DNA of 40,075 nucleotides from Paracoccus bogoriensis (GTDB taxonomy: Bacteria > Pseudomonadota > Alphaproteobacteria > Rhodobacterales > Rhodobacteraceae): the NCBI RefSeq assembly GCF_019431455.1, contig NZ_JAHYSR010000027.1, positions 1 to 40,075 of the forward strand, written 5' to 3'. Position 1 is the stretch's first letter, and each line of letters opens with the position of its first letter. The translations under genes and the position numbers were made by a program. The notes under the pieces are model-generated. The model saw nothing but the letters and a program-made list of their open reading frames with translations. It was not told the origin of the DNA and ran no database searches. Of the stretch, positions 31,369-39,998 are shown piece after piece.

Positions 31369-34300
31369 ATGGCATCCATCATCCTCACCGCCGCCGGCAG
31401 TGCGATCGGCGGCAGCTTTGCGGGCTTTCTCGGGTTTTCCGGGGCGGCGATCGGCGGCGCGATCGGCTCCATCATCGGCACCGCGATCGACGCGCGGCTG
31501 ATCGCGGCGCTGGGCCCCACCCAGCGGATCGATGGCCCGCGGCTCGAAGACGTGCGCGTGACCAGCGCGACCGAGGGCGCGGTGATCCCGCGGGTCTATG
31601 GGCGGATGCGCGTGGGCGGCAACATCATCTGGGCCACGGATTTCCGCGAGGAGAGCAAGACCACCCGCCAGGGCGGCGGCGGCAAGGGCGGCGGCGGCGG
31701 CGTCCGCGTCACGGAATACAGCTATTTCGCCTCCTTCGCCGTGGCGCTCTGCGAAGGCCCGATCGGCGGGATCGGCCGCATCTGGGCGGATGGCAAACCC
31801 TTTGATGTGCCGGGCGCCGTGATCCGGCTCCATCGCGGCACCGAGTACCAGCTGCCCGACCCGCATATCGAGGCCCTCGATGGCGCAGGCAATGCACCGG
31901 CCTATCGTGGCACCGCCTATGTCGTGTTCGAGGATCTGCCCCTTGAGCGTTTCGGCAACCGCCTGCCGCAGCTTTCCTTCGAGGTCTTCTGCCCCAGCGA
32001 CGATCCCGCCTCGGCCGAGCAACTGGTGCAGGCCGTGAACATCATCCCCTCGGCAGGCGAATTCATCTATGCGACCGAGCCGATCACCCGGGCGGCGCGC
32101 GCGGGCGAGAGCATCCCTGAGAACGTGAACTCCACGCTGGGGGTCCCGGATTTTGTCGCGGCGATCGACCAGCTGAAGGCCTGCGCGCCGAACTGCCGCT
32201 CGGTCTCGCTCGTGGTCTCATGGTTCGGCCTCGATCTGCGCGCCGGCATCTGCCAGATCAGGCCGGGCGTGGAGGTGGCGGCGAAGACCACGACGCCGCG
32301 AAGCTGGTCGGTGAACGGGGTTTCGCGATCCGCTGCGCATCTGGTCTCCCGCGATGCCAAGGGCGATCCGATCTATGGCGGCACGCCGGCGGATTTCGCG
32401 GTGGTGCAGGCCATTCAGGAGCTGAAGGCCCGCGGCTTCCGCGTCACCTTCTATCCCTTCCTGCTCATGGACATCCCCGAGGGCAACGACCTGCCCAACC
32501 CCTATTCCGACAACGCCGCCGAGATCGGCCAGCCGGTCCTGCCCTGGCGCGGCCGGATCACCTGCTCCCCCGCCCCGGGCTTCGTCGGCACGGTCGACAA
32601 GACCGCCACGGCCGGGGCGCAGGTGGCGAGTTTCTTCGGCAACGCACAGCCGTCGAACTTCGCGGTATCGGGAACGAGCGTCGCGTGGACCGGTCCGGCG
32701 GGCGACTGGGGCCTGCGCCGGATGATCCTGCATTACGCCCATCTCTGTGCAGCCGCAGGCGGCGTCGACGCCTTCCTGATCGGCACCGAGATGCGCGGGC
32801 TCACCCAAATCCGCTCGGGCGCGGCCACCTACCCGGCCGTGCAGGCCTTCCGCGATCTGGCCGGTGCCTGTCGCACCATCCTCGGCGCGGGCACGAAGAT
32901 CAGCTACGCTGCCGACTGGTCGGAATATTTCGGCCACCAGCCGGGCGATGGCAGCGGGGACGTGTTCTTCCATCTCGATCCGCTCTGGGCGGATGGGCAG
33001 ATCGATTTCATCGGCATCGACAACTATATGCCGCTCTCCGACTGGCGCGATGGGGATCACCGCGACGCGCAAGCGGGCTGGGGGTCAATCTACGACCTCG
33101 ACTATCTGCGCGCCAATATCGAGGGCGGCGAGGGGTTCGACTGGTTCTATGCCACGGACGCCGATCGCGCCGCGCAGGTGCGCACGCCGATCACGGATGG
33201 CGCGGTCGGCAAGCCGTGGGTCTTCCGCTACAAGGATCTGCGCAGCTGGTGGTCCGAGCCGCATTTCGACCGCCCGGGCGGTGTGGAAAGCGCCACCCCT
33301 ACGGCCTGGGTGCCGCGCTCGAAGCCGATCCGATTCACCGAGGCCGGCGCGCCCGCCGTCGATCGCGGCACGAACCAGCCGAACGTCTTCTTCGACCCGA
33401 AATCCTCGGAGAGCTTCCTGCCCTGGTTCTCGCGCGGGTTCCGCGACGACCTGATCCAGCGCCGCTATATCGAGGCGCTCTGTTCCTACTGGGCCGATCC
33501 CGCCCGCAACCCGGTCTCGCCGCTCTATGGCGGGCCGATGATCGAGGTGGACGAGATCAGCATCTGGACATGGGATGCGCGCCCTTTCCCGGCCTTCCCT
33601 GCCCGCGATGATGTCTGGACCGATGCCGCGAACTGGCGGCAGGGGCATTGGCTGGGCGGCCGCCTGGGCGGGATCGGGCTCGCGGAGCTTGTCCGCGCGC
33701 TCTGCCGCCGCGGCAGGCTGCCCGAGGGGCTGATCGATACCGACCGGCTGGCCGCCGCGGTGCCGGGCTATCTGGTTTCGGGCATCGAAAGCGCCCGGGG
33801 ATCGATCGAACCGCTCACCCGCTTCTTCGGCTTTGACGGGATGGAAAGCGAGGGCGCGCTGCGCTTCATCCCCCGAGGGGGCAAGCCTGCCGCCGTGATC
33901 AATCCCGCGCGGCTAGTGGCCGCCCGTCGGCGAGAAGCCGAGGACATTACGCTGACCCGCGGCCAGGAAACCGAACTGCCGCTGGCGCTGAAATGGCGGG
34001 TGGTCACGGCCGATGCGGACTATGGCGGCCTGACCGTGGAGGCCCGGCGCATCACCGTCGACACCGCCCGGATCGGCGCTGAGAGCTTCCCAATCGCCAT
34101 GTCCCAGGGCCAGGCCGATCGGCACGCGCGCCGGGCGCTCTTCGAGGACTGGATCGGGCGCGAGGAGGCAAGCTTTGCCCTGCCGCCCTCCCTGCTGGCG
34201 CTCGATCCCGCCGATGTCGTCACGCTCCTGCATGATGGCCGCGCGCAGGATTATGCCTTGGCGCGGCTCTCGGACGGCGAGTTCCGCCGGATCGAGGCCC

Positions 34301-35322
34301 GCCGCACCGACCCGGCCATCTACGATCTGCCGCCCGGGCCAGACCGCACACCCTCCGCCGCGATCCCCACCGTGCCCGGCCCGCCGCAGGTGCTGCTGAT
34401 GAACCTGCCGCAATTGGCCGAGGCGATCCCGGCGGCCCGGCCCTATGCCGCGATCTATGCGCGCCCCTGGTATGGGCAGGCCGCGATCTGGCGCAGCGCC
34501 ACCGAGAACGGGTTCGAACTGCTGGACGTGGCGACGCGCCCCGCGCGGATCGGCACGCTGGCCTTCGATTTCTTCGGCGGACCCGCGCACCGGTTCGATC
34601 GCGGCAACGAGCTCTGGATCGACCTACCGACCGGGGCGCTCGCCAGTGTTTCGGATCAGGCGCTCTTCGCCGGCGAGAATGCCGTGGCGTTGGAAAGCGC
34701 GCCGGGGATCTGGGAGATCGTGCAATTCGCCAGCGCGGAACTCGTCGCGCCCGGGCGCTATCGCTGCACCCAGCTCCTGCGCGGGCAACTCGGCACGGAG
34801 GATGCGATCGGCAACCCCGCCCCCGCCGGCGCGCCGGTCGTGGTGCTGGACGCCGCCCTGCAACCGCTCTCGATCAACGAGGCCGATATCGGCCTGCCCT
34901 GGAACTGGCGCGTCGGCCCGGCCACCGCCTCGGCCGGCGATCCGGTGAACACGGCGCTCACCTTCACGCCCGAAGGCGCCGGGCTGCGGCCCTACAGCCC
35001 CGTGCATCTGCGCGGGCAGCGCCAGGGCGATGGCGCGATCCTGATCACATGGATCAGGCGCACGCGCGCGGCCGCGGGCGACAGCTGGGTGCTGGCCGAG
35101 GTGCCGCTCGGCGAAGAGCGCGAGGAATACGAGATCGAGATCCTCGATGGGGGCGGCGCGGTCCTGCGCACGATCACCGGGCTGACCACGCCGGCCGTCA
35201 CCTACTCGGCCGCGATGATGGCGGCTGATTTCGGCGGGCCCATCACCAGCCTGCGCGCGCGGGTGTTCCAGATCGGCGCGCTGGGCCGGGGCGCGGCGCT
35301 GGATGCCGTGATCCAGACATGA
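31369..35322 (+). CDS. Multidomain baseplate/host-specificity protein (GTA gp15-like)
   Basis: A 1317-residue baseplate protein. It starts with a glycine/alanine-rich hydrophobic segment (3-50), then a tail-hub part, a TIM-barrel glycoside-hydrolase-like region (about 230-620, with FLIGTEMRGLTQIR and DFIGIDNYMPLSDW), a Phage-tail_3-type region (about 780-1000) and fibronectin-like C-terminal strands. This is the single-protein central hub called megatron in GTAs. It joins the tail to receptor-binding fibres and may cleave surface glycans. Confidence 0.93.
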   Translation: MASIILTAAGSAIGGSFAGFLGFSGAAIGGAIGSIIGTAIDARLIAALGPTQRIDGPRLEDVRVTSATEGAVIPRVYGRMRVGGNIIWATDFREESKTTRQGGGGKGGGGGVRVTEYSYFASFAVALCEGPIGGIGRIWADGKPFDVPGAVIRLHRGTEYQLPDPHIEALDGAGNAPAYRGTAYVVFEDLPLERFGNRLPQLSFEVFCPSDDPASAEQLVQAVNIIPSAGEFIYATEPITRAARAGESIPENVNSTLGVPDFVAAIDQLKACAPNCRSVSLVVSWFGLDLRAGICQIRPGVEVAAKTTTPRSWSVNGVSRSAAHLVSRDAKGDPIYGGTPADFAVVQAIQELKARGFRVTFYPFLLMDIPEGNDLPNPYSDNAAEIGQPVLPWRGRITCSPAPGFVGTVDKTATAGAQVASFFGNAQPSNFAVSGTSVAWTGPAGDWGLRRMILHYAHLCAAAGGVDAFLIGTEMRGLTQIRSGAATYPAVQAFRDLAGACRTILGAGTKISYAADWSEYFGHQPGDGSGDVFFHLDPLWADGQIDFIGIDNYMPLSDWRDGDHRDAQAGWGSIYDLDYLRANIEGGEGFDWFYATDADRAAQVRTPITDGAVGKPWVFRYKDLRSWWSEPHFDRPGGVESATPTAWVPRSKPIRFTEAGAPAVDRGTNQPNVFFDPKSSESFLPWFSRGFRDDLIQRRYIEALCSYWADPARNPVSPLYGGPMIEVDEISIWTWDARPFPAFPARDDVWTDAANWRQGHWLGGRLGGIGLAELVRALCRRGRLPEGLIDTDRLAAAVPGYLVSGIESARGSIEPLTRFFGFDGMESEGALRFIPRGGKPAAVINPARLVAARRREAEDITLTRGQETELPLALKWRVVTADADYGGLTVEARRITVDTARIGAESFPIAMSQGQADRHARRALFEDWIGREEASFALPPSLLALDPADVVTLLHDGRAQDYALARLSDGEFRRIEARRTDPAIYDLPPGPDRTPSAAIPTVPGPPQVLLMNLPQLAEAIPAARPYAAIYARPWYGQAAIWRSATENGFELLDVATRPARIGTLAFDFFGGPAHRFDRGNELWIDLPTGALASVSDQALFAGENAVALESAPGIWEIVQFASAELVAPGRYRCTQLLRGQLGTEDAIGNPAPAGAPVVVLDAALQPLSINEADIGLPWNWRVGPATASAGDPVNTALTFTPEGAGLRPYSPVHLRGQRQGDGAILITWIRRTRAAAGDSWVLAEVPLGEEREEYEIEILDGGGAVLRTITGLTTPAVTYSAAMMAADFGGPITSLRARVFQIGALGRGAALDAVIQT

Positions 35323-35341
35323 CGACAGAACGAGGGACAGA

Positions 35342-36433
35342 ATGAGCAGCAACTCCACCAACCTTCAGCTGCCCTATCTCGCCGCCAACCAGGCGCAGAA
35401 GCATGTCACCGTGAACGAGGCGCTGCGGCTCCTCGACGCCGCCGTGCAGCTGACCGTGCAGAGCGCGAGCCTCGCCGATCCGCCGGGATCGCCAGGCGAC
35501 GGGCAGGCGTGGATCGTCGCCAGCCCCGCGACCGGCGCCTGGGACGGCTGGGAGGGCGAGATTGCCTATTGGGTGGACGGCGCCTGGCAACGCCTCACCC
35601 CGCGCCCGGGCTGGCGGGCGTTCAACATCGCGGATGGGCATCTCTGGCTGCGCGAGGCCTCCGCCTGGCGCGCGGTGCAGCTTCTGCCCACCGAGCAGGC
35701 CGCGATCCAGAACGCCGCCCGGATCGGGATCGGCATGGACGCCACCAGCGGGCAGCCCTTCTCGGCCAAGCTCAACGCTGCCCTCTGGACCGCGCTCTAC
35801 GCCGGCGATGGTGGCACCGGCAGCCTGACGACCACGCTGAACAAGGAGGGCGCAGGCGATGATCTCGGCCTCGTGCTGCAATCGGGCTTTGTCACGAAGG
35901 CGCTGATCGGGCTCTTCGGCAGCGATCGGCTGCGCTTTGCCGTCTCGGCCAATGGCGCGGACTTCTTCGACGGCTTCATCCTCGACCCAGGCACCGGCAT
36001 TCCCGACCTGCCGAACCTGCCGCGCTTCAAGGGCTACACCAATTACGACAACTACGTGGGCGTGGGCAGCTGGACGACGATCGGGATCAACAACACCGAT
36101 TACAATGATCAGGGGGCCTTCGATGCAGGGACCAACCGGTTCGTCGCGCCCGTGGCCGGCACCTATCTCTTCGGTGCCTCGCTGCTCTACAAGGTCAATG
36201 CCAGCACCAACGCCCGGATGCGCGGCCGGCTCCTGCTGAACGGCACGACCGAGATCCGCGGCAGCTTCGGGGAAATCTCGGGCGCGCACCAGTCCGAGGC
36301 CACCGCGCTCTGGCTTCAGACGCTCACGCCCTTGGCTGAAGGCGATACCGTCGAGCTTCAGGCATACTTCCGCGCAGCGGATGGGTATTTCGCGGCCAAT
36401 GGCACGACCTTCTGGGGGACGAAGATCGGATGA
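35342..36433 (+). CDS. DUF2793 tail fibre with C1q-like tip
   Basis: A 363-residue fibre. Residues 1-120 are the DUF2793 anchor (LQLPYLAANQAQKHVTVNEA, AWRAFNIADG-like). The last 130 residues have the C1q/TNF-like jelly-roll pattern: FVAPVAGTYLFGASLLYKVN, LLLNGTTEIRG, GDTVELQAYFRAADGYFAAN and the final FWGTKIG. C1q-like heads form trimers and are good receptor-binding tips. AGAATG start with GAGGGA upstream. Next gene overlaps by 4 bp. Confidence 0.88.
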   Translation: MSSNSTNLQLPYLAANQAQKHVTVNEALRLLDAAVQLTVQSASLADPPGSPGDGQAWIVASPATGAWDGWEGEIAYWVDGAWQRLTPRPGWRAFNIADGHLWLREASAWRAVQLLPTEQAAIQNAARIGIGMDATSGQPFSAKLNAALWTALYAGDGGTGSLTTTLNKEGAGDDLGLVLQSGFVTKALIGLFGSDRLRFAVSANGADFFDGFILDPGTGIPDLPNLPRFKGYTNYDNYVGVGSWTTIGINNTDYNDQGAFDAGTNRFVAPVAGTYLFGASLLYKVNASTNARMRGRLLLNGTTEIRGSFGEISGAHQSEATALWLQTLTPLAEGDTVELQAYFRAADGYFAANGTTFWGTKIG

Positions 36434-36717
36434 CCCCGCGCCGCCATGATGACAACCTGCGCATGTCGGAGGCCGAGTTCGAGGAGCTGCTGGCCCGGGC
36501 TGCCAAGGAAGGCGCGAAGCGCGCGCTGGCCGATGCCGGGCTCGATGGCAAGGAGGCCGCGCTCGACATCCGCGATCTGCGATCCCTGCTGGCCTCGATC
36601 CGCTTCATGCGCCGCACTGCCGTGCAGACCGCGGTGCATCTCTTCACCACCGGCATCATCATCACGCTCCTCGCCGGTATCGCCGTGAAGCTGAGAATCT
36701 TCGGCGACGGCGGCTGA
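36430..36717 (+). CDS. DUF6127-like small membrane protein (possible holin)
   Basis: A 95-residue protein: a charged helical N terminus (FEELLARAAKEGAKRALADA), a LDIRDLRSLLASIRFMRRTA segment and one C-terminal transmembrane helix (about 67-88). I associate this with DUF6127. Its position between the fibre and the endolysin suggests a holin or lysis-accessory role, which remains unproven. Confidence 0.75.
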   Translation: MTPRRHDDNLRMSEAEFEELLARAAKEGAKRALADAGLDGKEAALDIRDLRSLLASIRFMRRTAVQTAVHLFTTGIIITLLAGIAVKLRIFGDGG

Positions 36718-36752
36718 CGCCGCGCCTTACCCATTCACGATCCACCCCACCG

Positions 36753-36776
36753 GGCCCCGCACAGGCGGGGCCTTTT
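36753..36776 (+). terminator. Rho-independent terminator before the endolysin
   Basis: GGCCCCGC (36753-36760), loop ACAG, GCGGGGCC (36765-36772), then TTTTGCATTT. A strong hairpin in a 76-bp gap. It would end or dampen structural-gene transcription before the lysis genes. Confidence 0.85.
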
Positions 36777-36793
36777 GCATTTGGAGGCTTCCC

Positions 36794-37468
36794 ATGACCA
36801 CGACCTATTACCGCCACTGGCGCGACGTGCCCGACCGCCTTTGGCGCTGGCCGAACTTCTCGCCGGCCGAGATCGCCTGCCGCGGCACCGGATCGCTCCG
36901 CGTCCACGACGAGGCCCTCGACAAGCTTCAGGCGTTGCGCGACCGCCTCGGCAAGCCGCTGATCGTGCGCTCGGCCTATCGCAGCCCCGAGCACAACCGC
37001 CGGGTCGGTGGCGCGCCCGCTTCCAAGCACATGGAAGGCACCGCGTTCGACATCGCCATGGCGAACCACGACCCTGAGGCCTTTGCAGCGGCCGCCCGCG
37101 CGGTGGGGTTCCAGGGCTTCGGCACCTATCCCCGCTCGGGCTTCATGCATATCGATCTCGGCCCTGCTCGCCGCTGGGGCGGGCCGTTTCCGCCACGCCC
37201 TGTCCCGTTCGCCGAGGAAGCGCCACCCGCACGAGAGGCGCTTGCCGGCAGCCGCACGATGAAAGGCAGCGGAACAGCCGGTGCCGCGACGATCGGGGCC
37301 GCGAGCATCGAGATCGCCGAGGACATCCTGATCGAGACGCAGGGCGCGCTCGCCCCGCTGGTGCCCTATCTCGACACCATGCGCTGGGCCTTCATTGCCC
37401 TGGCGCTCGCCGGGATCGGGCTCACGATCTACGCCCGTCTCGATGACTGGAAGCGGGGCCGGCGATGA
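36794..37468 (+). CDS. M15-family endolysin with C-terminal membrane anchor
   Basis: A 224-residue peptidase. The M15_3 domain (about 20-125) has SAYRSPEHN, SKHMEGTAFDIA and MHIDLG, giving zinc ligands H79, D86 and H119. It cleaves peptide cross-links in peptidoglycan. After a linker, residues about 195-213 form a transmembrane helix followed by a basic tail. Membrane-tethered lysins of this kind are common in alphaproteobacterial phages and tie release to membrane events. GGAGG lies 7 bases upstream of the start. Its end overlaps the spanin-like gene by 4 bp. Confidence 0.9.
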   Translation: MTTTYYRHWRDVPDRLWRWPNFSPAEIACRGTGSLRVHDEALDKLQALRDRLGKPLIVRSAYRSPEHNRRVGGAPASKHMEGTAFDIAMANHDPEAFAAAARAVGFQGFGTYPRSGFMHIDLGPARRWGGPFPPRPVPFAEEAPPAREALAGSRTMKGSGTAGAATIGAASIEIAEDILIETQGALAPLVPYLDTMRWAFIALALAGIGLTIYARLDDWKRGRR

Positions 37469-37722
37469 TCGCGCTCTTCTTCCGTCTTGTCACCGGATCG
37501 CGCTGGGCCCGCCAGGCCGCCCTCTGGGCGGCCACCGCCGGCGCCATCCTCCTTTTCCTCACCAACCTGCGCGGCGCCGGTGAACGAACCGGCCGCCTCG
37601 CCGAACGCGTGGAAACCATGGAGCGGACTAATGCCATTCAACGCCGTATGCTCGAAGCTGCCGTCGATCGCCCTCGGGATCGCGCTGACCTTGCTCAGCG
37701 CCTGCGCGACGGGCGGTTCTGA
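37465..37722 (+). CDS. Inner-membrane spanin-like protein (Rz-like)
   Basis: An 85-residue protein with one N-terminal transmembrane helix (about 17-34) and a periplasmic coiled coil (LAERVETMERTNAIQRRMLE). This is the design of inner-membrane spanins that fuse inner and outer membranes at lysis. Its last 92 bases contain the start of a lipoprotein gene in the +1 frame, the classic Rz/Rz1 arrangement. Identification is by topology and context, not sequence similarity. Confidence 0.75.
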   Translation: MIALFFRLVTGSRWARQAALWAATAGAILLFLTNLRGAGERTGRLAERVETMERTNAIQRRMLEAAVDRPRDRADLAQRLRDGRF

Positions 37723-37897
37723 TACCGGCGGGCTTGCCGTGTGCCCGCCAGTGGCGGAATATGATCAGGCGTTCAGGGAGAGGGCAGTGGCAGAGTTGGA
37801 GCTTCTGCCGAATGGATCGGCGGTCGAGGGGATGCTGGTAGACTATGCGGTTCTGCGGGCCCATTCGATGGGGTGCAACCGGCTCAGGACCCCGTAA
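37631..37897 (+). CDS. Outer-membrane lipoprotein, spanin-like (Rz1-like)
   Basis: An 88-residue lipoprotein with signal peptide and lipobox LLSAC (21-25), so C25 would be lipidated. The ATG at 37631 has GGAG 7 bases upstream. It starts inside the inner-spanin frame and extends beyond it. The mature part is short and acidic (DYAVLRAHSMGCNRL at the end) rather than proline-rich as in lambda Rz1. Last gene of the late operon. Confidence 0.78.
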   Translation: MPFNAVCSKLPSIALGIALTLLSACATGGSDTGGLAVCPPVAEYDQAFRERAVAELELLPNGSAVEGMLVDYAVLRAHSMGCNRLRTP

Positions 37898-38008
37898 AAG
37901 CGTCGTCACAACCGCACCTTGCGTTGATTATCAAGCACTCAACGGCTACGAAGGAGCTGGGCGTTGCCAAGCATGCAGCGCATCCGCTTGTTCTTTTCGG
38001 GGGTGCAC

Positions 38009-39868
38009 ATGGCGCGGGTCGAGTTCGATAGCACGAAGAAACCGTTGGACGATCTTCTCAAGCGGGCGCGCGACGGACATATCCAGCTGCCGGACTTCCA
38101 ACGGGGATGGGTCTGGGACGATGAGGGCTTGCGCAGCTTGCTTGCATCGATTTCGCGGTCATTTCCCGTCGGTGCAATAATGACGCTACAAACCGGAGGA
38201 GATGTCCGGTTCAAACCAAGGACGATCGAGGGCGCCCCCGAGGTGTCAAAACAGGTTTCCCCGGAAGCGCTCCTCCTTGACGGGCAACAGCGGATCACCT
38301 CCCTCTATCAGACCACGATGCGCCAGGCGGTGGTCGATACAATCAACGCCAAAAAACAGAAGATCAGGCGCTTCTACTATATCGACATGGCGAAAGCGCT
38401 GGACGATAGCGCTGATCGCTTCGACGCCATTGTGGGGCTGCCGGAAAGCAAGATCGAGACCCGCAACTTCGGCAAAGAGATCGTGCGCGATCTGTCGTCG
38501 CAAGAGGCTGAGTACGAGCAGTGCATGTTTCCGACCAATCGGATTTTCGATTGGAATGACTGGCAGACCAACTTCGTCGCCCACTGGGGCTATGACGGCG
38601 AGAAGACGCAGTTCTGGTTTCGGTTCCTCAACGAGGTGCTCGCCGCCTTCCACCAGTACCAGATGCCCGTGATCGAACTGGGCCGCCGCACCAGCCGGGA
38701 AGCCGTCTGTCTCGTGTTCGAGAAGGTGAATACCGGCGGCAAGAAACTCGACGCCTTCGAACTCCTGACTGCGATCTACGCTGGAGAGGAAGAAGGGTTT
38801 CATCTACGCGACGAGTGGGCGCTGATCACCAAGCGCCTCAAGGACTCGATTGCGCTCAAGGATCATCCTCTGACGCGCCTGCAGGCCACGGATTTCTTCC
38901 AGGCCTTGGCATTGCTCTACACACGCGATCGCCGCCTCGCTCACCTTGCAGAGGGGCGCTCGGGCGAAGCGCCGGCCATCAGCTGCACGCGCGACACGGT
39001 GCTGAGTGTCCCGCTCTGGGCCTACAAGAAGTATTCGGCCAAGCTTGAGGAAGGCCTCAAGAAGGCCGGGAAATTCCTGTTCAGCCAGAACATCTACTGG
39101 TTCAAGGACGTGCCCTATCAGTCGCAACTCGTCCCTCTCGCCGCGATCCTCACGGAGCTCGGCGATCAATGGGAGCATGATGCAGTTCGACGAAAGCTCG
39201 CGCAGTGGTACTGGTGTGGCGTTTTCGGAGAGCTTTACGGCGGGGCGATCGAGACACGTTTCGCCAAGGATTTGGCAGAGGTCCTCGCCTGGATCAGCGG
39301 CGGGGCGGAACCGACCACCGTCAAGGATGCGGGCTTCCGTGCCGAGCGCCTGGATACGATGACCTCACGCCTTTCCGCCGCCTACAAGGGCGTCCATGCG
39401 CTGCTGATGAATGAGGGAGCACGCGACTTCCGATCGGGCCAACCGTTCAATCACACGACCTACTTCGATGAAGCGGTCGACATTCATCATGTATTCCCGA
39501 GAGCATGGTGCCGAAAGGCGGGCATCCCGCGTGAGCGTTTCGACACCATCATCAACAAGACGCCGCTCAGCTCGCAGACAAACCGCATCATTGGGGGCGA
39601 CGCTCCTTCGCACTACCTTGCGAAGCTTCCGCAACAGGGGGGCGTTTCCGACGACGAGATCAATCGGCACCTTGAGTCGCATTTGATCGATCCAGCCTTG
39701 CTCCGTGCCGATGATTTCGACGCCTTCGTCGCGCGCCGACGTGAGGCCCTGCTTGCATTGATCGAAAAGGCCATCGGAAAGCCGATCTATCGGGGGTCTG
39801 GATCTGACGAACCGGTCGAGGAAGTTCTGCTGGACGACGAGGACAGCGAGCTGCAAGCCGCCGAATAA
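38009..39868 (+). CDS. GmrSD-type DUF262/HNH restriction protein
   Basis: A 619-residue single-chain protein. The N-terminal DUF262 nucleotide-using domain has QLPDFQRGWVW (26-36) and DGQQR (91-95), with VNTGGKKLDAFELLTA further on. The C-terminal HNH/DUF1524-like nuclease has DIHHVFPRAW (about 490-500) and TPLSSQTNRIIGG. GmrSD-like type IV enzymes cleave DNA with modified bases and so attack other phages. Start 38009 follows GGGGGT by 5 bases and matches the family start. A TTG at 37964 with AAGGAG is an alternative. It is cargo between the lysis genes and the att site. A TTGATTATCAA palindrome at 37924-37934 may belong to its promoter. Confidence 0.87.
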   Translation: MARVEFDSTKKPLDDLLKRARDGHIQLPDFQRGWVWDDEGLRSLLASISRSFPVGAIMTLQTGGDVRFKPRTIEGAPEVSKQVSPEALLLDGQQRITSLYQTTMRQAVVDTINAKKQKIRRFYYIDMAKALDDSADRFDAIVGLPESKIETRNFGKEIVRDLSSQEAEYEQCMFPTNRIFDWNDWQTNFVAHWGYDGEKTQFWFRFLNEVLAAFHQYQMPVIELGRRTSREAVCLVFEKVNTGGKKLDAFELLTAIYAGEEEGFHLRDEWALITKRLKDSIALKDHPLTRLQATDFFQALALLYTRDRRLAHLAEGRSGEAPAISCTRDTVLSVPLWAYKKYSAKLEEGLKKAGKFLFSQNIYWFKDVPYQSQLVPLAAILTELGDQWEHDAVRRKLAQWYWCGVFGELYGGAIETRFAKDLAEVLAWISGGAEPTTVKDAGFRAERLDTMTSRLSAAYKGVHALLMNEGARDFRSGQPFNHTTYFDEAVDIHHVFPRAWCRKAGIPRERFDTIINKTPLSSQTNRIIGGDAPSHYLAKLPQQGGVSDDEINRHLESHLIDPALLRADDFDAFVARRREALLALIEKAIGKPIYRGSGSDEPVEEVLLDDEDSELQAAE

Positions 39869-39916
39869 CAATCGAACGAAGCGAGCATGCTGCGCGAACG
39901 GAGACCGAACGACTTT

Positions 39917-39936
39917 GTTGACCTATTGTTATCCCG
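39917..39936. repeat. Terminal GTTGACCTATTGTT repeat, right copy
   Basis: Matches 253-272 at 18 of 20 positions in the same orientation, 62 bp inside the right att repeat. Candidate arm-type site for the integrase. Confidence 0.45.
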
Positions 39937-39950
39937 GATTTTGGAACGCA

Positions 39951-39973
39951 AAATGCCCCGTGGGGAGCGGGGC
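39951..39973 (-). terminator. Element-borne terminator of tRNA-fMet
   Basis: On the minus strand GCCCCG (39973-39968) pairs with CGGGGC (39960-39955), followed by ATTTTGCG. It lies 28 bp after the tRNA 3' end and resembles the host terminator now stranded at 14-36, including the GGAACGCAAAA flank. The element thus supplies both the tRNA 3' half and a terminator. Confidence 0.75.
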
Positions 39974-39998
39974 TTAAGCGTTTGGAAACGCGTATAAA

